Shown: piece after piece, positions 24,203 through 32,146 of the stretch
Layout: every line of letters starts with the position of its first letter
How positions within the stretch are numbered: position 1 is the stretch's first letter
Assembly (NCBI GenBank): GCA_035534615.1
Contig: DATLRO010000079.1
Location: 1-43,915 of the forward strand
DNA length: 43,915 nt
Reading direction: 5' to 3'
Source: JAGWRA01 sp035534615
Lineage (GTDB): Bacteria; Acidobacteriota; Vicinamibacteria; Vicinamibacterales; CAVVIG01
The notes under the pieces: model-generated
The model's database searches: none
Seen by the model: only the letters and a program-made list of their open reading frames with translations
What the model was told of the DNA's origin: nothing
Translations under genes and position numbers: made by a program

Positions 24203-24937
24203 ATGGATGCGCAGCCCTTCGTGTCGATCGTCATCCCGGTCCTGGAGGACGAGGCGGCCCTCCGCGTATGCCTGGCGGAGCTCGACACGACGGCGGCAGT
24301 CGAGCTCATCGTCGTCGACGGCGGCAGCGGCGCAACGGAGGTGTCGGACGGCCTGCGGCAGGCATACCCGGCCGTCCGCTGGTTGCGCGCGGAGCCAGGC
24401 CGCGGCCGGCAGATGAACGCCGGCGCGGCCGTGGCGCGCGGCCGCTGGCTGCTGTTTCTGCACGGCGACACCCGGCTCGGCGCCGGCTGGCTGGAGGCCC
24501 TGCGCAGCGTCGACGGCGATCCGGCCGTCGCGGGCGGATGCTTCCGGCTGGCGCTCGACTCGCCCGACTGGCGCGCGCGCCTCATCGAGCTCGGCGTCAC
24601 CTGGCGCGTCCGCCACATGCGCCTGCCGTACGGCGATCAGGCGCTGTTCGCGCGCCGGCCGGTGTTCGAGGCGCTCGGTGGGTACGCCGAGCTGCCGCTC
24701 ATGGAGGATGTCGACTTCGTCGCGCGTCTCGGACGCCGGGGCCGGCTGGCGGCCCTGGCCGTGCCCGCGACGACGTCGGCTCGGCGCTGGGAGCGCGACG
24801 GCTGGGCCCGGCGCAGCCTGGGAAACGTGGCGCTGCTGACGATGTATGTGGCCGGCGTGCCGCCCGGGTGGCTCGCCAAGCTCTACTGGAAGCGGCCGCC
24901 GGCCGATTCCCGCGCAGCGCGCCGGCGCCCGGACTGA
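24203..24937 (+). CDS. Family 2 glycosyltransferase, rSAM/selenodomain-associated transferase 2 type
   Basis: A 244-aa GT-A fold enzyme matching the TIGR04283 pattern: SIVIPVLEDEAALRVCL at the start, LIVVDGGSGAT near 35, PGRGRQMNAGA near 68, LFLHGDTRLGAGW near 88 and PYGDQALFARRPVFEALGGYAELPLMEDVDF near 145-175 (landmarks GDQALFARR and LMEDVDF). It is predicted to transfer a sugar from a nucleotide donor; the acceptor is unknown. ATG 24203 is used; a GTG at 24188 is in frame. It precedes msrP by 78 bp. Its usual partner family (TIGR04282) lies on the far side of msrPQ at 26688. Confidence 0.83.
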   Translation: MDAQPFVSIVIPVLEDEAALRVCLAELDTTAAVELIVVDGGSGATEVSDGLRQAYPAVRWLRAEPGRGRQMNAGAAVARGRWLLFLHGDTRLGAGWLEALRSVDGDPAVAGGCFRLALDSPDWRARLIELGVTWRVRHMRLPYGDQALFARRPVFEALGGYAELPLMEDVDFVARLGRRGRLAALAVPATTSARRWERDGWARRSLGNVALLTMYVAGVPPGWLAKLYWKRPPADSRAARRRPD

Positions 24938-24953
24938 CGCGAGTCCGTATAAT
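24931..24953 (+). promoter_or_regulatory. Promoter of msrP with inverted repeat
   Basis: Perfect -10 TATAAT at 24948-24953. Immediately upstream GGACT-GACGCG-AGTCC (24931-24946) forms an inverted repeat spanning the glycosyltransferase stop codon and the -35/-10 interval, a possible operator. No good -35, which fits activator dependence. Confidence 0.48.
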
Positions 24954-25015
24954 GAGACCTGAGGACACGCCGGCGATGGGCACAGCCCGGCGGCGTGGGG
25001 AGACGGGGGGAACGT

Positions 25016-25978
25016 ATGCTGATCAAGCGCGCGCCCGACCTGAAGTGGTCGGAGGTGACCGACAAGGCGCTCTATCTGCGCCGCCGCGAATTCCTGCAGG
25101 CGACGGCCGGCCTCGCGCTGGCGGCGGCCGGGGCCGCCACGGCCGGCTGCTCGACGCTGGAGGCGGACGACGGGCCGCACGGACTGCCGAAGCTGAGCTT
25201 CAAGATGGGCCCGTACGGCACCACCGAGAAGCAGACGCCCTACAAGGACGTCACGACCTACAACAATTTCTACGAGTTCGGCACCAGCAAGAGCGATCCG
25301 GCGGAGAATGCCGGCTCGCTGAAGCCCCATCCGTGGACGGTGACGGTCGACGGGGAGTGCGCCAGGAAGGGGCATTTCTCCTACGAGGAGCTGGTCAAGC
25401 CCTACCCGCTCGAGGAGCGCATCTACCGGATGCGCTGCGTCGAAGCCTGGTCGATGGTGATTCCCTGGATCGGCTTCCCGCTGGCGAGCCTCGTCAAGCA
25501 GTGCGAGCCGACGGCGAAGGCGAAGTACGTCAAGTTCACGACGCTCTTCAACCCGGCGGAAATGCCGGGCCAGCGCGTCGGTGTCCTCCCGTGGCCGTAT
25601 GTCGAAGGGCTCCGGATGGACGAGGCGACCAATCCGCTGACGATCCTGGCGGTCGGCCTCTATGGCGAGGCGCTCCCGAACCAGGACGGCGCGCCGATCC
25701 GGCTGGTCACGCCGTGGAAGTATGGCTTCAAGGGCATCAAGTCGATCGTCAAGATCGAGTTCGTGGAAAAGCAGCCGATGAACACCTGGCAGATCGCGGA
25801 GCCGAACGCGTATGGGTTCTACGCGAACGTGAACCCGAACGTGCCGCACCCCCGGTGGAGCCAGGCGACCGAGCGGCGGATCGGCGAGTTCTTCAGGCGG
25901 CCGACGCTGATGTTCAACGGCTACGGCGATCAGGTCGCATACATGTACAAAGGCATGGACCTGAAGAAGTACTACTGA
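25016..25978 (+). CDS. msrP: MsrP, periplasmic protein-methionine-sulfoxide reductase catalytic subunit
   Basis: Molybdopterin-dependent enzyme that reduces methionine sulfoxide in periplasmic proteins. The protein (320 aa) has a twin-arginine signal (RRREFLQATAG, 22-32) and the family core YNNFYEFGTSK (82-92), RMRCVEAWSM (138-147) with molybdenum ligand Cys141, WKYGFKGIKS and HPRWSQATER. Odd point: TAGC at 42-45 right after the Tat hydrophobic stretch resembles a lipobox, so it may be a Tat-exported lipoprotein. The ATG at 25016 is the start that places RR at the expected depth. The membrane partner msrQ follows after 16 nt. Confidence 0.95.
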   Translation: MLIKRAPDLKWSEVTDKALYLRRREFLQATAGLALAAAGAATAGCSTLEADDGPHGLPKLSFKMGPYGTTEKQTPYKDVTTYNNFYEFGTSKSDPAENAGSLKPHPWTVTVDGECARKGHFSYEELVKPYPLEERIYRMRCVEAWSMVIPWIGFPLASLVKQCEPTAKAKYVKFTTLFNPAEMPGQRVGVLPWPYVEGLRMDEATNPLTILAVGLYGEALPNQDGAPIRLVTPWKYGFKGIKSIVKIEFVEKQPMNTWQIAEPNAYGFYANVNPNVPHPRWSQATERRIGEFFRRPTLMFNGYGDQVAYMYKGMDLKKYY

Positions 25979-25994
25979 GCAGGACGAACCACGG

Positions 25995-26678
25995 ATGACG
26001 AGAACGCAGTGGATCCGGCGGGTCGGCAAGCCGCTGGTGTTCCTGACGGCGCTGGCCCCGACCGGGTGGATCATCTGGGAGGGGGTCACCGACAATCTGA
26101 CGGCCAATCCGATCCAGGAGCTCGAGCACCAGACCGGGCTCTGGCTGCTGCGCTTTCTCTGCATCACGCTGGCCGTCACGCCGCTGCGCCGCCTGACCGG
26201 CTGGAACGACCTGATCCGGTTCCGCCGGATGCTCGGCCTGTTTGCGTTCTATTACGGGTGCCTGCACTTTCTGACCTACTTCTGCCTCGATCAGTTCTTC
26301 AACCTCCGCGCCATCATGGCGGACATCGTCAAGCGGCCGTACATCACCGTCGGCTTCACCGGCTTCGTGCTGATGATCCCGCTGGCGGTCACGTCGACCG
26401 CCGCCATGATCCGGCGGCTCGGCGGCCGGCGCTGGCAGTTGCTGCACCGCCTGATCTACGTGAGCGCGGTCGCCGGGGTCATCCACTACTGGTGGTCGGT
26501 CAAGGCCGACATCCGCAGCCCCGAGCGGTACGCCATCGCCGTCGCCGTGCTGCTCGGCTTCCGCCTGCTGTACGCGGCGGTGAAGTCGCGGCAGCGCCTG
26601 CGGCCGGCGCCCGCGGCGGCCCTGCGCCCGCCGTTCGCGCGGTTCAGCGCGATCGAGCGGGACGGGTCGCCCGACTGA
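25995..26678 (+). CDS. msrQ: MsrQ, heme-binding membrane subunit of the MsrPQ system
   Basis: Integral membrane cytochrome of 227 aa that passes quinone-pool electrons to MsrP. It has about six helices and the ferric-reductase-like features: NPIQELEHQTGLWLLRFL near 36-53, LRRLTGW, FRRMLGLFAFYYGCLHFLTY (given as RMLGLFAFYY and CLHFLTY) and LLHRLIYVSAVAGVIHYWW near 150. The conserved histidines in GCLHF, LLHRL and VIHYW are heme-ligand candidates. Located 16 nt after msrP and 9 nt before a transferase gene, so clearly in operon. Confidence 0.94.
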   Translation: MTRTQWIRRVGKPLVFLTALAPTGWIIWEGVTDNLTANPIQELEHQTGLWLLRFLCITLAVTPLRRLTGWNDLIRFRRMLGLFAFYYGCLHFLTYFCLDQFFNLRAIMADIVKRPYITVGFTGFVLMIPLAVTSTAAMIRRLGGRRWQLLHRLIYVSAVAGVIHYWWSVKADIRSPERYAIAVAVLLGFRLLYAAVKSRQRLRPAPAAALRPPFARFSAIERDGSPD

Positions 26679-26687
26679 TCGCCCGCC

Positions 26688-27377
26688 ATGCCGGCCGCGC
26701 CCCTTGCCATCGCGCTGCTGGGGCGCGCCCCGTCATCCCCTGACGCCAAAACCCGCCTCAGGCAGGCGCTGCCGTCCGATGCCGGCGCGGCGCTGCCGCT
26801 GTGCCTGTTCCTCGACACCCTCGAGGCCGTCCGTCGCGCCGCCGGCGGCGAGGCGGTGCCGATCGTGACACCACCCGACGCGGCGGCGGAGCTGCGCCAC
26901 CTGATGCCGGACGTCGGCCGCATCCTGCCCCAGCGCGGCACGGATCTGGGCGAGCGCATGCATCACGCGTTCGTGGACCTGTTCGAGCTGGGCTACGGCC
27001 CGGTCCTGCTGGTCGGGACCGACCTGCCGACGCTGCCGCCGGCGCACCTGACGCTGGCGGCCGAGCAGCTGGCCGCGCGCGCGGACCGGGTCGTCCTCGG
27101 ACCGGCCGAAGATGGGGGGTACTACCTGATCGGCCTGAACCGCCCGGAGCGCCGCCTGTTCGACCGGATCGACTGGAGCACGTCGCGCGTGTTCAACCAG
27201 ACGCGAGACGCCGCGCTGCGGCTCGGGCTCGACGTCTGCCAGGTCCCCGGCTGGCACGACGTCGACACGCCGGAGGATCTGCGCCGGCTGGCCGCCGAAC
27301 TCGCGTCGCTGCCCCCGCACGTCGGACGGTATGTGAGGAAATGGATGAAGGAACGAGAAATGAGAAATGAGGAATGA
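26688..27377 (+). CDS. rSAM/selenodomain-associated transferase 1 type protein (DUF2064)
   Basis: A 229-aa nucleotidyltransferase/glycosyltransferase-fold protein of the TIGR04282 (DUF2064) family: IALLGRAPSSPDAKTRL near 8-24, RGTDLGERMHHAF near 84, VGTDLPTLPP near 110 and LGPAEDGGYYLIGLNRPE near 137-154. The exact reaction is not established. Its last ten residues (MKEREMRNEE) are encoded by a TGAGGAA-type repeat array and its stop codon lies inside that array, so the C-terminus can vary by slippage. Located 9 nt after msrQ, and converging with the PLP-enzyme gene across a 13-bp-stem hairpin. Confidence 0.85.
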   Translation: MPAAPLAIALLGRAPSSPDAKTRLRQALPSDAGAALPLCLFLDTLEAVRRAAGGEAVPIVTPPDAAAELRHLMPDVGRILPQRGTDLGERMHHAFVDLFELGYGPVLLVGTDLPTLPPAHLTLAAEQLAARADRVVLGPAEDGGYYLIGLNRPERRLFDRIDWSTSRVFNQTRDAALRLGLDVCQVPGWHDVDTPEDLRRLAAELASLPPHVGRYVRKWMKEREMRNEE

Positions 27378-27395
27378 GGAATGAGGAATGAGGAA
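27361..27395. repeat. Tandem heptamer array at a gene end
   Basis: TGAGAAA followed by four perfect TGAGGAA units (27368-27395) and a partial TGAGGG. The stop codon of the preceding gene lies within it (27375-27377), and the array runs into the terminator hairpin. Confidence 0.85.
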
Positions 27396-27396
27396 T

Positions 27397-27427
27397 GAGG
27401 GCGTGAGGCCTTATGCCTCACGCCCTC
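27397..27427. terminator. Bidirectional terminator hairpin
   Basis: Perfect 13-bp stem GAGGGCGTGAGGC / GCCTCACGCCCTC with a 5-nt loop CTTAT. It lies between convergent genes and includes the last codons and stop of the minus-strand PLP enzyme. No T-tract on either side, so Rho-independent strength is uncertain, but the stem is strong. Confidence 0.65.
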
Positions 27428-28406
27428 GGCGCTTCACCCACTCGCCGACCTGCGTCAGGTCCACATTGCCGCCGCTGACGATCACGCCGACCCGGGCGCC
27501 GTGGCCGTCGACGATCTGCTCGAGCAGGGCGGCGGCGCCGAGGGCGCCGGTCGGCTCGACGACGAGCTTCAGCCGCTCCCAGAGGAAGAACATCGTCCGC
27601 AGGAGCGCCTCGTCCGTCACCGTGACCATGTCGTGGACGTACTGGAGCACGAGCGCGAACGTGATCCGGCCGAGCGACTGCGTCCGGGCGCCGTCGGCAA
27701 TCGTGTCGGGGTTCTGCACCGTCTGCAGCGTCCGGCTGTGAAACGAGCGGGTCGCATCGTCGCCCGCGGCCGGCTCGACCCCGATCACGCGGCAGCCGGG
27801 GGAGAGCGCGGCCGCCGACAGCGCCGAGCCGGACAGGAGCCCGCCGCCCCCGCAGGGGACGAGCAGCACGTCGAGCGGGCCGACCTCCTCGATCAGCTCG
27901 CGCGCCGCCGTGCCCTGGCCGGCCACGATGTGTGGATGGTCGTAGGGGGGGATGAGCGTCAGGCCCCGCTCGTTCGCCAGCCGGTTCCCGAACTCTTCGC
28001 GATGGCTCGTCGCCCGCTCGTACAGGACGACCTCGCCGCCATATCCGCGTGTCGCGTCGAGCTTCACGGCCGGCGCGTCCCTCGGCATGACGATCGTCGT
28101 CGGAATGCCGAGCAGCCGGCCGGCCAGCGCGATGGCCTGCGCGTGATTGCCGGACGAATAGGTCAGGACGCCCCGCTGCCCCGCCTCGGGCGAGAGCCGC
28201 GACAGCGCGTTGTACGCCCCGCGGAACTTGAACGCGCCGGCGCGCTGCAGGTTCTCGCACTTGAAGAACACCTGCGCGCCGGTCAGCCGATCGACCGTGC
28301 TGGAGGTGACGACCGGTGTCCGATGGGCCTGTCCGTCAATCCGGCTGGCCGCGTCTTCGACGTCCGCGTAGGAAGGCAGGGTGTCAGGTCGAGGCGTCGC
28401 ACTCAT
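27411..28406 (-). CDS. PLP-dependent threonine/serine ammonia-lyase or racemase family
   Basis: Fold-type II PLP enzyme of 331 aa, like catabolic threonine dehydratase or serine racemase. It shows the Schiff-base lysine in RAGAFKFRGA (about residue 60), SSGNHAQ near 84 and the phosphate-binding glycine loop PCGGGGLLSG near 183. There is no C-terminal ACT regulatory domain, so it is the short form. Threonine or serine deamination, hydroxyaspartate ammonia-lyase and racemase activities cannot be separated by eye. ATG 28406; last of a minus-strand run, 97 bp after the ABC permease. Confidence 0.85.
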   Translation of the reverse strand: MSATPRPDTLPSYADVEDAASRIDGQAHRTPVVTSSTVDRLTGAQVFFKCENLQRAGAFKFRGAYNALSRLSPEAGQRGVLTYSSGNHAQAIALAGRLLGIPTTIVMPRDAPAVKLDATRGYGGEVVLYERATSHREEFGNRLANERGLTLIPPYDHPHIVAGQGTAARELIEEVGPLDVLLVPCGGGGLLSGSALSAAALSPGCRVIGVEPAAGDDATRSFHSRTLQTVQNPDTIADGARTQSLGRITFALVLQYVHDMVTVTDEALLRTMFFLWERLKLVVEPTGALGAAALLEQIVDGHGARVGVIVSGGNVDLTQVGEWVKRRGREA

Positions 28407-28502
28407 CGTGTACCGATCTGCCGCGAGACGCGGCGCGTGAAGAAAAGCCGTGAAAGCCGTCTGTCCGGAGCGGGGCCGGCCGCCTGCCGCATCCCATCCG
28501 CG

Positions 28503-29798
28503 TCAGTCCTCTTCCCACCTGAAACGCGCGATGGCCAGGCCGCCGAACAGCGCGGCAAACCCGAGGAGCACGAGCGTCGGCGCGACGGCGCTGCCGAAGC
28601 CGAGGCCGCGCCACGTCATCGCCTCGAGTCCATCGACCGCCCAGCGGACCGGGATGATCAGGGTCACCGTCTGCAGCCAGGGCGGGAAGAGGAACGTGGG
28701 GACCCAGGCGCCGCCGAGCATGACCATGAGGAGCAGGCCGAACACCGACACGCCCCGGGCGGCCTGCGGCGTCCGGCCCAGTGCGGCGATCAGCAGGCCG
28801 AAGGCCGCGGTCATCAGCGAGCAGGAGACGATGATGGCCACGAAGCCGACGGCGCTCCCCTCGATCCGGATGTGGAACACGAGCATGCCGAACGCGAAGC
28901 TGACCGCGTAGGTCATGATGGCGATCAGGGCGCCGCTGGCGGTCCGGGCCGCGAGCAGCGCCGACTTCGACAGCGGCGCGCTGCGCAGCCGCTTCCACAG
29001 GCCGCGCTGGCGCTCCAGCAGGATCCCGAGGCCGACCTCCAGCGACGCGAACAGCACGAACTGGGTGGACATGCCGGCGAACGCATGGGCGAAGCCGTTG
29101 TAGGCCACGTTCCGCCGGGCGGTGATCGCCCGCTCGGCGACGGTGTAGGGGATCGAGAGCCCGTGGACCCGTCCGGCGGACGGTCCGGCGTCGGCCCGCC
29201 GGTACCAGTGACGGGCGCTCTCGAGCAGTGCGCGGAGCGACGTCCGGTCGGCGGCGCTGAGGCCGGAGTCGCGGTCGAGCCGCTGGATCGCCTGATCGAT
29301 CATGGTCCGCCCGGTCTGACCGCTGAACATCTCCTGGGAGACCGTCTGCATCACCTGCCCGGTGAGGATGCCGCGCACCATGCCGACCTCGGCGCCGCGG
29401 GAGGGGTCGTACAGGAGATCGAGCGTCGGCTTCGCCTGCGCACTGAAGAAGGCCCGGCCGGCCGCCTCGCCGAACCCGGGCGGGATCATGATCCCGACGG
29501 CGATCCGGCCCTGCCGCACGGCATCCTTGATGGCGGCGTCGGTCGCCGTCGTGACCGCCAGCGACGCGTCCGCGGTCAGGGCCTGGACCAGGTTCGCCGA
29601 GATCGCGCTCGAATCGTGATTCGCGATTTCGATGGGGATGCGGGAGGCGACCGCCTTGTCGCTCGATCCCGAGAAGAGAAAGCCGAAGAACGAGGCAATG
29701 ACGATCGGTGCCGCGAAGCTGAGCAGCACGGCCCGCCGATCGCCGAAGAAGATCCGCAGGTCCTTGCGAACGAGCGCGACGATGGCTCGCACGTTCAT
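28503..29798 (-). CDS. ABC-2 type transporter permease
   Basis: A 431-aa exporter permease: one N-terminal helix (about 24-43), a large extracytoplasmic domain (about 50-240), then five helices from about 240 to the end. It fits the YhhJ/YbhR-like ABC2_membrane group, including KRLRSAPLSKSALLAAR near 275 and a PxWLQ...PVRWAVDGLEAMTWRG motif near 385. The start ATG overlaps the stop of the ATPase gene (ATGA on the minus strand). Substrate is unknown; such pairs export drugs or lipids. Confidence 0.88.
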   Translation of the reverse strand: MNVRAIVALVRKDLRIFFGDRRAVLLSFAAPIVIASFFGFLFSGSSDKAVASRIPIEIANHDSSAISANLVQALTADASLAVTTATDAAIKDAVRQGRIAVGIMIPPGFGEAAGRAFFSAQAKPTLDLLYDPSRGAEVGMVRGILTGQVMQTVSQEMFSGQTGRTMIDQAIQRLDRDSGLSAADRTSLRALLESARHWYRRADAGPSAGRVHGLSIPYTVAERAITARRNVAYNGFAHAFAGMSTQFVLFASLEVGLGILLERQRGLWKRLRSAPLSKSALLAARTASGALIAIMTYAVSFAFGMLVFHIRIEGSAVGFVAIIVSCSLMTAAFGLLIAALGRTPQAARGVSVFGLLLMVMLGGAWVPTFLFPPWLQTVTLIIPVRWAVDGLEAMTWRGLGFGSAVAPTLVLLGFAALFGGLAIARFRWEED

Positions 29799-30730
29799 GC
29801 GTCCCGCAGGCTCCTGCCGGTCAGCGCCAGAAAGACCGTCTCCAGATTGCCGCGCTCGCTGGCCAGATGGGTGCACCTCCGCCCGGTGCCGGACAGCCAC
29901 TGCAGCACGGCCGGCGCGCCGGCGCTCACGTCGTCGAGGCCGACCGTCAGGACGTCCCGGGCCAGCTCCGCCGAGCGGACGCCCGGCAGCCGGCGCAGGT
30001 CGTCCACGGCGAAATCGCGGTCGCCGCCGTCCAGCTCGATCGTCAGCCGGTTCGTCGAAGGCAGCCGGGCGTACAGGCCGCGCAGCGTGTCGTCCGCGAC
30101 GACGCGTCCGTGGTCGATGATGACGATCCGATCGCAGAGGCGCTCGGCTTCCTCCATGTAGTGGGTCGTGTACAGCAGCGCCTTGCCCTGCCGCCGGAGC
30201 GCCTCGAGATTGTCGAAGATGGCATTGCGGCTCTGCGGGTCCACACCGACGGTCGGCTCGTCGAGCAGCAGAATCGGCGGATCGTGCAGGAGGCCGGCCG
30301 CCAGGTTGAGGCGGCGCTTCATCCCGCCGCTGAAAGTGCTCACGCGATCGCGGGCGCGCTCCGTCAATCCCACGAACGCCAGCGCTGACGTGAGCGCGAT
30401 GGCGGTCTCCGCGCGGGACATCCCGTAGAGCGCGCCGAACAGGTGCAGGTTCTCGGCCGCGGACAGTTCCTCGTACAGGGCGAGATCCTGCGGCACCAGG
30501 CCGAGCCGCCGCTTGAGCGGATCGGTGTCGCCGGCCAGCGCCCGGCCGTCGATCAGCACCTCGCCGCCGTCGGGCCGCACGAGCCCGGCAATCATCGAGA
30601 CGGTCGTCGTCTTCCCCGCGCCGTTGGGGCCGAGCAGGCCGACGATCCGGCCGCGGTCGACACCGAACGACACGTCGTCGACCGCCCGCTGCGCGCCGAA
30701 GGCTTTGCTCAGATGACTGACGGCCAGCAT
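29795..30730 (-). CDS. ABC transporter ATP-binding protein
   Basis: A 311-aa ATPase: Walker A GPNGAGKTTT (about 35-44), ABC signature FSGGMKRRLNLA near 133, Walker B ILLLDEPTVGVD near 153 and H-loop YTTHYMEEAERLCDR near 186. The roughly 90-residue C-terminal extension is typical of DrrA/CcmA-like exporters. It is translationally coupled to the permease. Two hairpins just upstream separate it from the beta-barrel gene, so the ABC pair probably has its own transcription start. Confidence 0.92.
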   Translation of the reverse strand: MLAVSHLSKAFGAQRAVDDVSFGVDRGRIVGLLGPNGAGKTTTVSMIAGLVRPDGGEVLIDGRALAGDTDPLKRRLGLVPQDLALYEELSAAENLHLFGALYGMSRAETAIALTSALAFVGLTERARDRVSTFSGGMKRRLNLAAGLLHDPPILLLDEPTVGVDPQSRNAIFDNLEALRRQGKALLYTTHYMEEAERLCDRIVIIDHGRVVADDTLRGLYARLPSTNRLTIELDGGDRDFAVDDLRRLPGVRSAELARDVLTVGLDDVSAGAPAVLQWLSGTGRRCTHLASERGNLETVFLALTGRSLRDA

Positions 30731-30740
30731 GGTGGATCAC

Positions 30741-30788
30741 CGGGGGCGAGGAGCGCCCCCGCCGCGTGTGCACGACCATAGCACACGC
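30741..30788 (-). terminator. Two tandem hairpins downstream of the beta-barrel gene
   Basis: CGGGGGCG-AGGAG-CGCCCCCG (30741-30761, 8-bp stem) and GCGTGTGC-ACGACCATA-GCACACGC (30764-30788, 8-bp stem) sit back to back in the 82-bp gap between the outer-membrane protein stop and the ABC ATPase start. Termination or mRNA stabilisation is inferred; there is no clear T-tract. Confidence 0.6.
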
Positions 30789-30812
30789 CGCGCATCCGGA
30801 CCACGGGCCGCC

Positions 30813-32090
30813 TCAGAAGTGATAGTGCAGCACGAGATTCAGGCTGCGGTCGACCGTCTGCGGCTCCCCGAACGTGATCCGGCGCCACCAGTCGACTTCC
30901 GAGATGAGCGAGAAGCCGTCCGCCAGATCGACGGTGATGCCGGGCTGGATGATGTATTCGCGGTGGCGATCCAGGTCGTGATAGACGACCTGGCTGAAGT
31001 TCAGGCGCGGGTGGTAGCGGCCCCGCGACCAGCGGACACCGGCGAGCGAGTACGTGGCGTTGCGCGGCGGCAGCACCACGACGCCGTCCACGCGCTGGCG
31101 CAGGATCTCGCCGTACGCCGTCACGCCGCCGGCCGAGAACGTCACGTCGCCGGCCAGCTGGCGGCGGTGATTGTGGGGGCCCTGGTCGCGCGTGATCGTG
31201 CCGAGCGCCGCCGAGGCGCCGACCATCAGGGAGACGCCGTGCCGGAAATGCCAGATCGGCGCGAACCGCGCCGTGACGTCGTTCTTCGCCGCGGCCCCCG
31301 GCTCGGAGACGAAATCACGGCCCGGCAGCGACCCGTTGATGGGCGCGCTGTTCGCGAAGTACTGGAACGAGTAGTGGGCGCCGAACCGGCCCGTGAACCG
31401 ATGGGCGCCCGTGAAGCCGACGCCGAATTCCGGGTCGAGCATCAGCCCGTCGAAATACTCGATGTTGCCGAAGAACGAATCGTCCCAGGCCAGGCCGACG
31501 CGGCGGTAGAAGCTGCCGGCCTGGAGGTCGCCGAGCGGCGTCGTATAGCTGACGTACCCCTGCTGCAGCCACGTGTTCCCCGGAAAGAAGCTGCGCAGCT
31601 TCGTCGTCCGCAGGCGATAGTCCGAGTGGAAGCCCCACGGACCGTGGCGCCCGTCCACCTGCATCGAGAAGGCGTACAGCTCGAACTTCGGGCTCGCGCC
31701 CGGCAGGCTCATCGGCAGGTACTGATACAGATAGACGTCGCCGCCCAGGGTGGCGGGGCCGACGTGCAGGCGCCTGGCCGGGGCAGGCGCCGCGGCGGGG
31801 CCCGGCGTGGCCGCGGCTGCCGGCGTCGCCGGCGGAGCCGGTGGTGGCGGGCCCGGCGCGCCTGCGCGGGCCGCGGGTGCCTGGCGGCCGCCCTGGGCGG
31901 CCAGCAGCGCGCGCACCTCCCGTTCCAGCGTCGCGATGCGTGCCGCCTGCGCCGCCACCTCCCGGCGCAACGCGGCCAGTTGCGCCGCCTCACCCGGCGC
32001 CGGCCGCTTTGCCGGCGTCGCGCGACCGGGTGCCGGCGACATGGCGATCAGGAGCAGGACCAGCAGGGCGGTGCGCAGCCGGGCATTCAT
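30813..32090 (-). CDS. Outer-membrane beta-barrel protein with coiled-coil and Pro/Ala linker
   Basis: A 425-aa exported protein (from ATG 32090, MNARLRTALLVLLLIA). After the signal peptide there is a short coiled coil (about 33-65, LRREVAAQAARIATLEREVRALL in heptads), a Pro/Ala-rich linker (about 70-105), then about 310 residues of alternating amphipathic strands rich in Tyr/Trp/Arg ending HYHF. A terminal Phe is the usual BAM recognition signal. The layout (N-terminal coiled coil then barrel) resembles trimeric or phosphate-selective-type porins, but I do not recognise the family. Located 56 bp downstream of the MFS gene, so possibly co-transcribed with it. Confidence 0.75.
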   Translation of the reverse strand: MNARLRTALLVLLLIAMSPAPGRATPAKRPAPGEAAQLAALRREVAAQAARIATLEREVRALLAAQGGRQAPAARAGAPGPPPPAPPATPAAAATPGPAAAPAPARRLHVGPATLGGDVYLYQYLPMSLPGASPKFELYAFSMQVDGRHGPWGFHSDYRLRTTKLRSFFPGNTWLQQGYVSYTTPLGDLQAGSFYRRVGLAWDDSFFGNIEYFDGLMLDPEFGVGFTGAHRFTGRFGAHYSFQYFANSAPINGSLPGRDFVSEPGAAAKNDVTARFAPIWHFRHGVSLMVGASAALGTITRDQGPHNHRRQLAGDVTFSAGGVTAYGEILRQRVDGVVVLPPRNATYSLAGVRWSRGRYHPRLNFSQVVYHDLDRHREYIIQPGITVDLADGFSLISEVDWWRRITFGEPQTVDRSLNLVLHYHF

Positions 32091-32146
32091 GATGACGTGA
32101 GATTGAACCAAGCGGCTGTGTTGCCGTCAACGGCGCGGCGCCGCCG

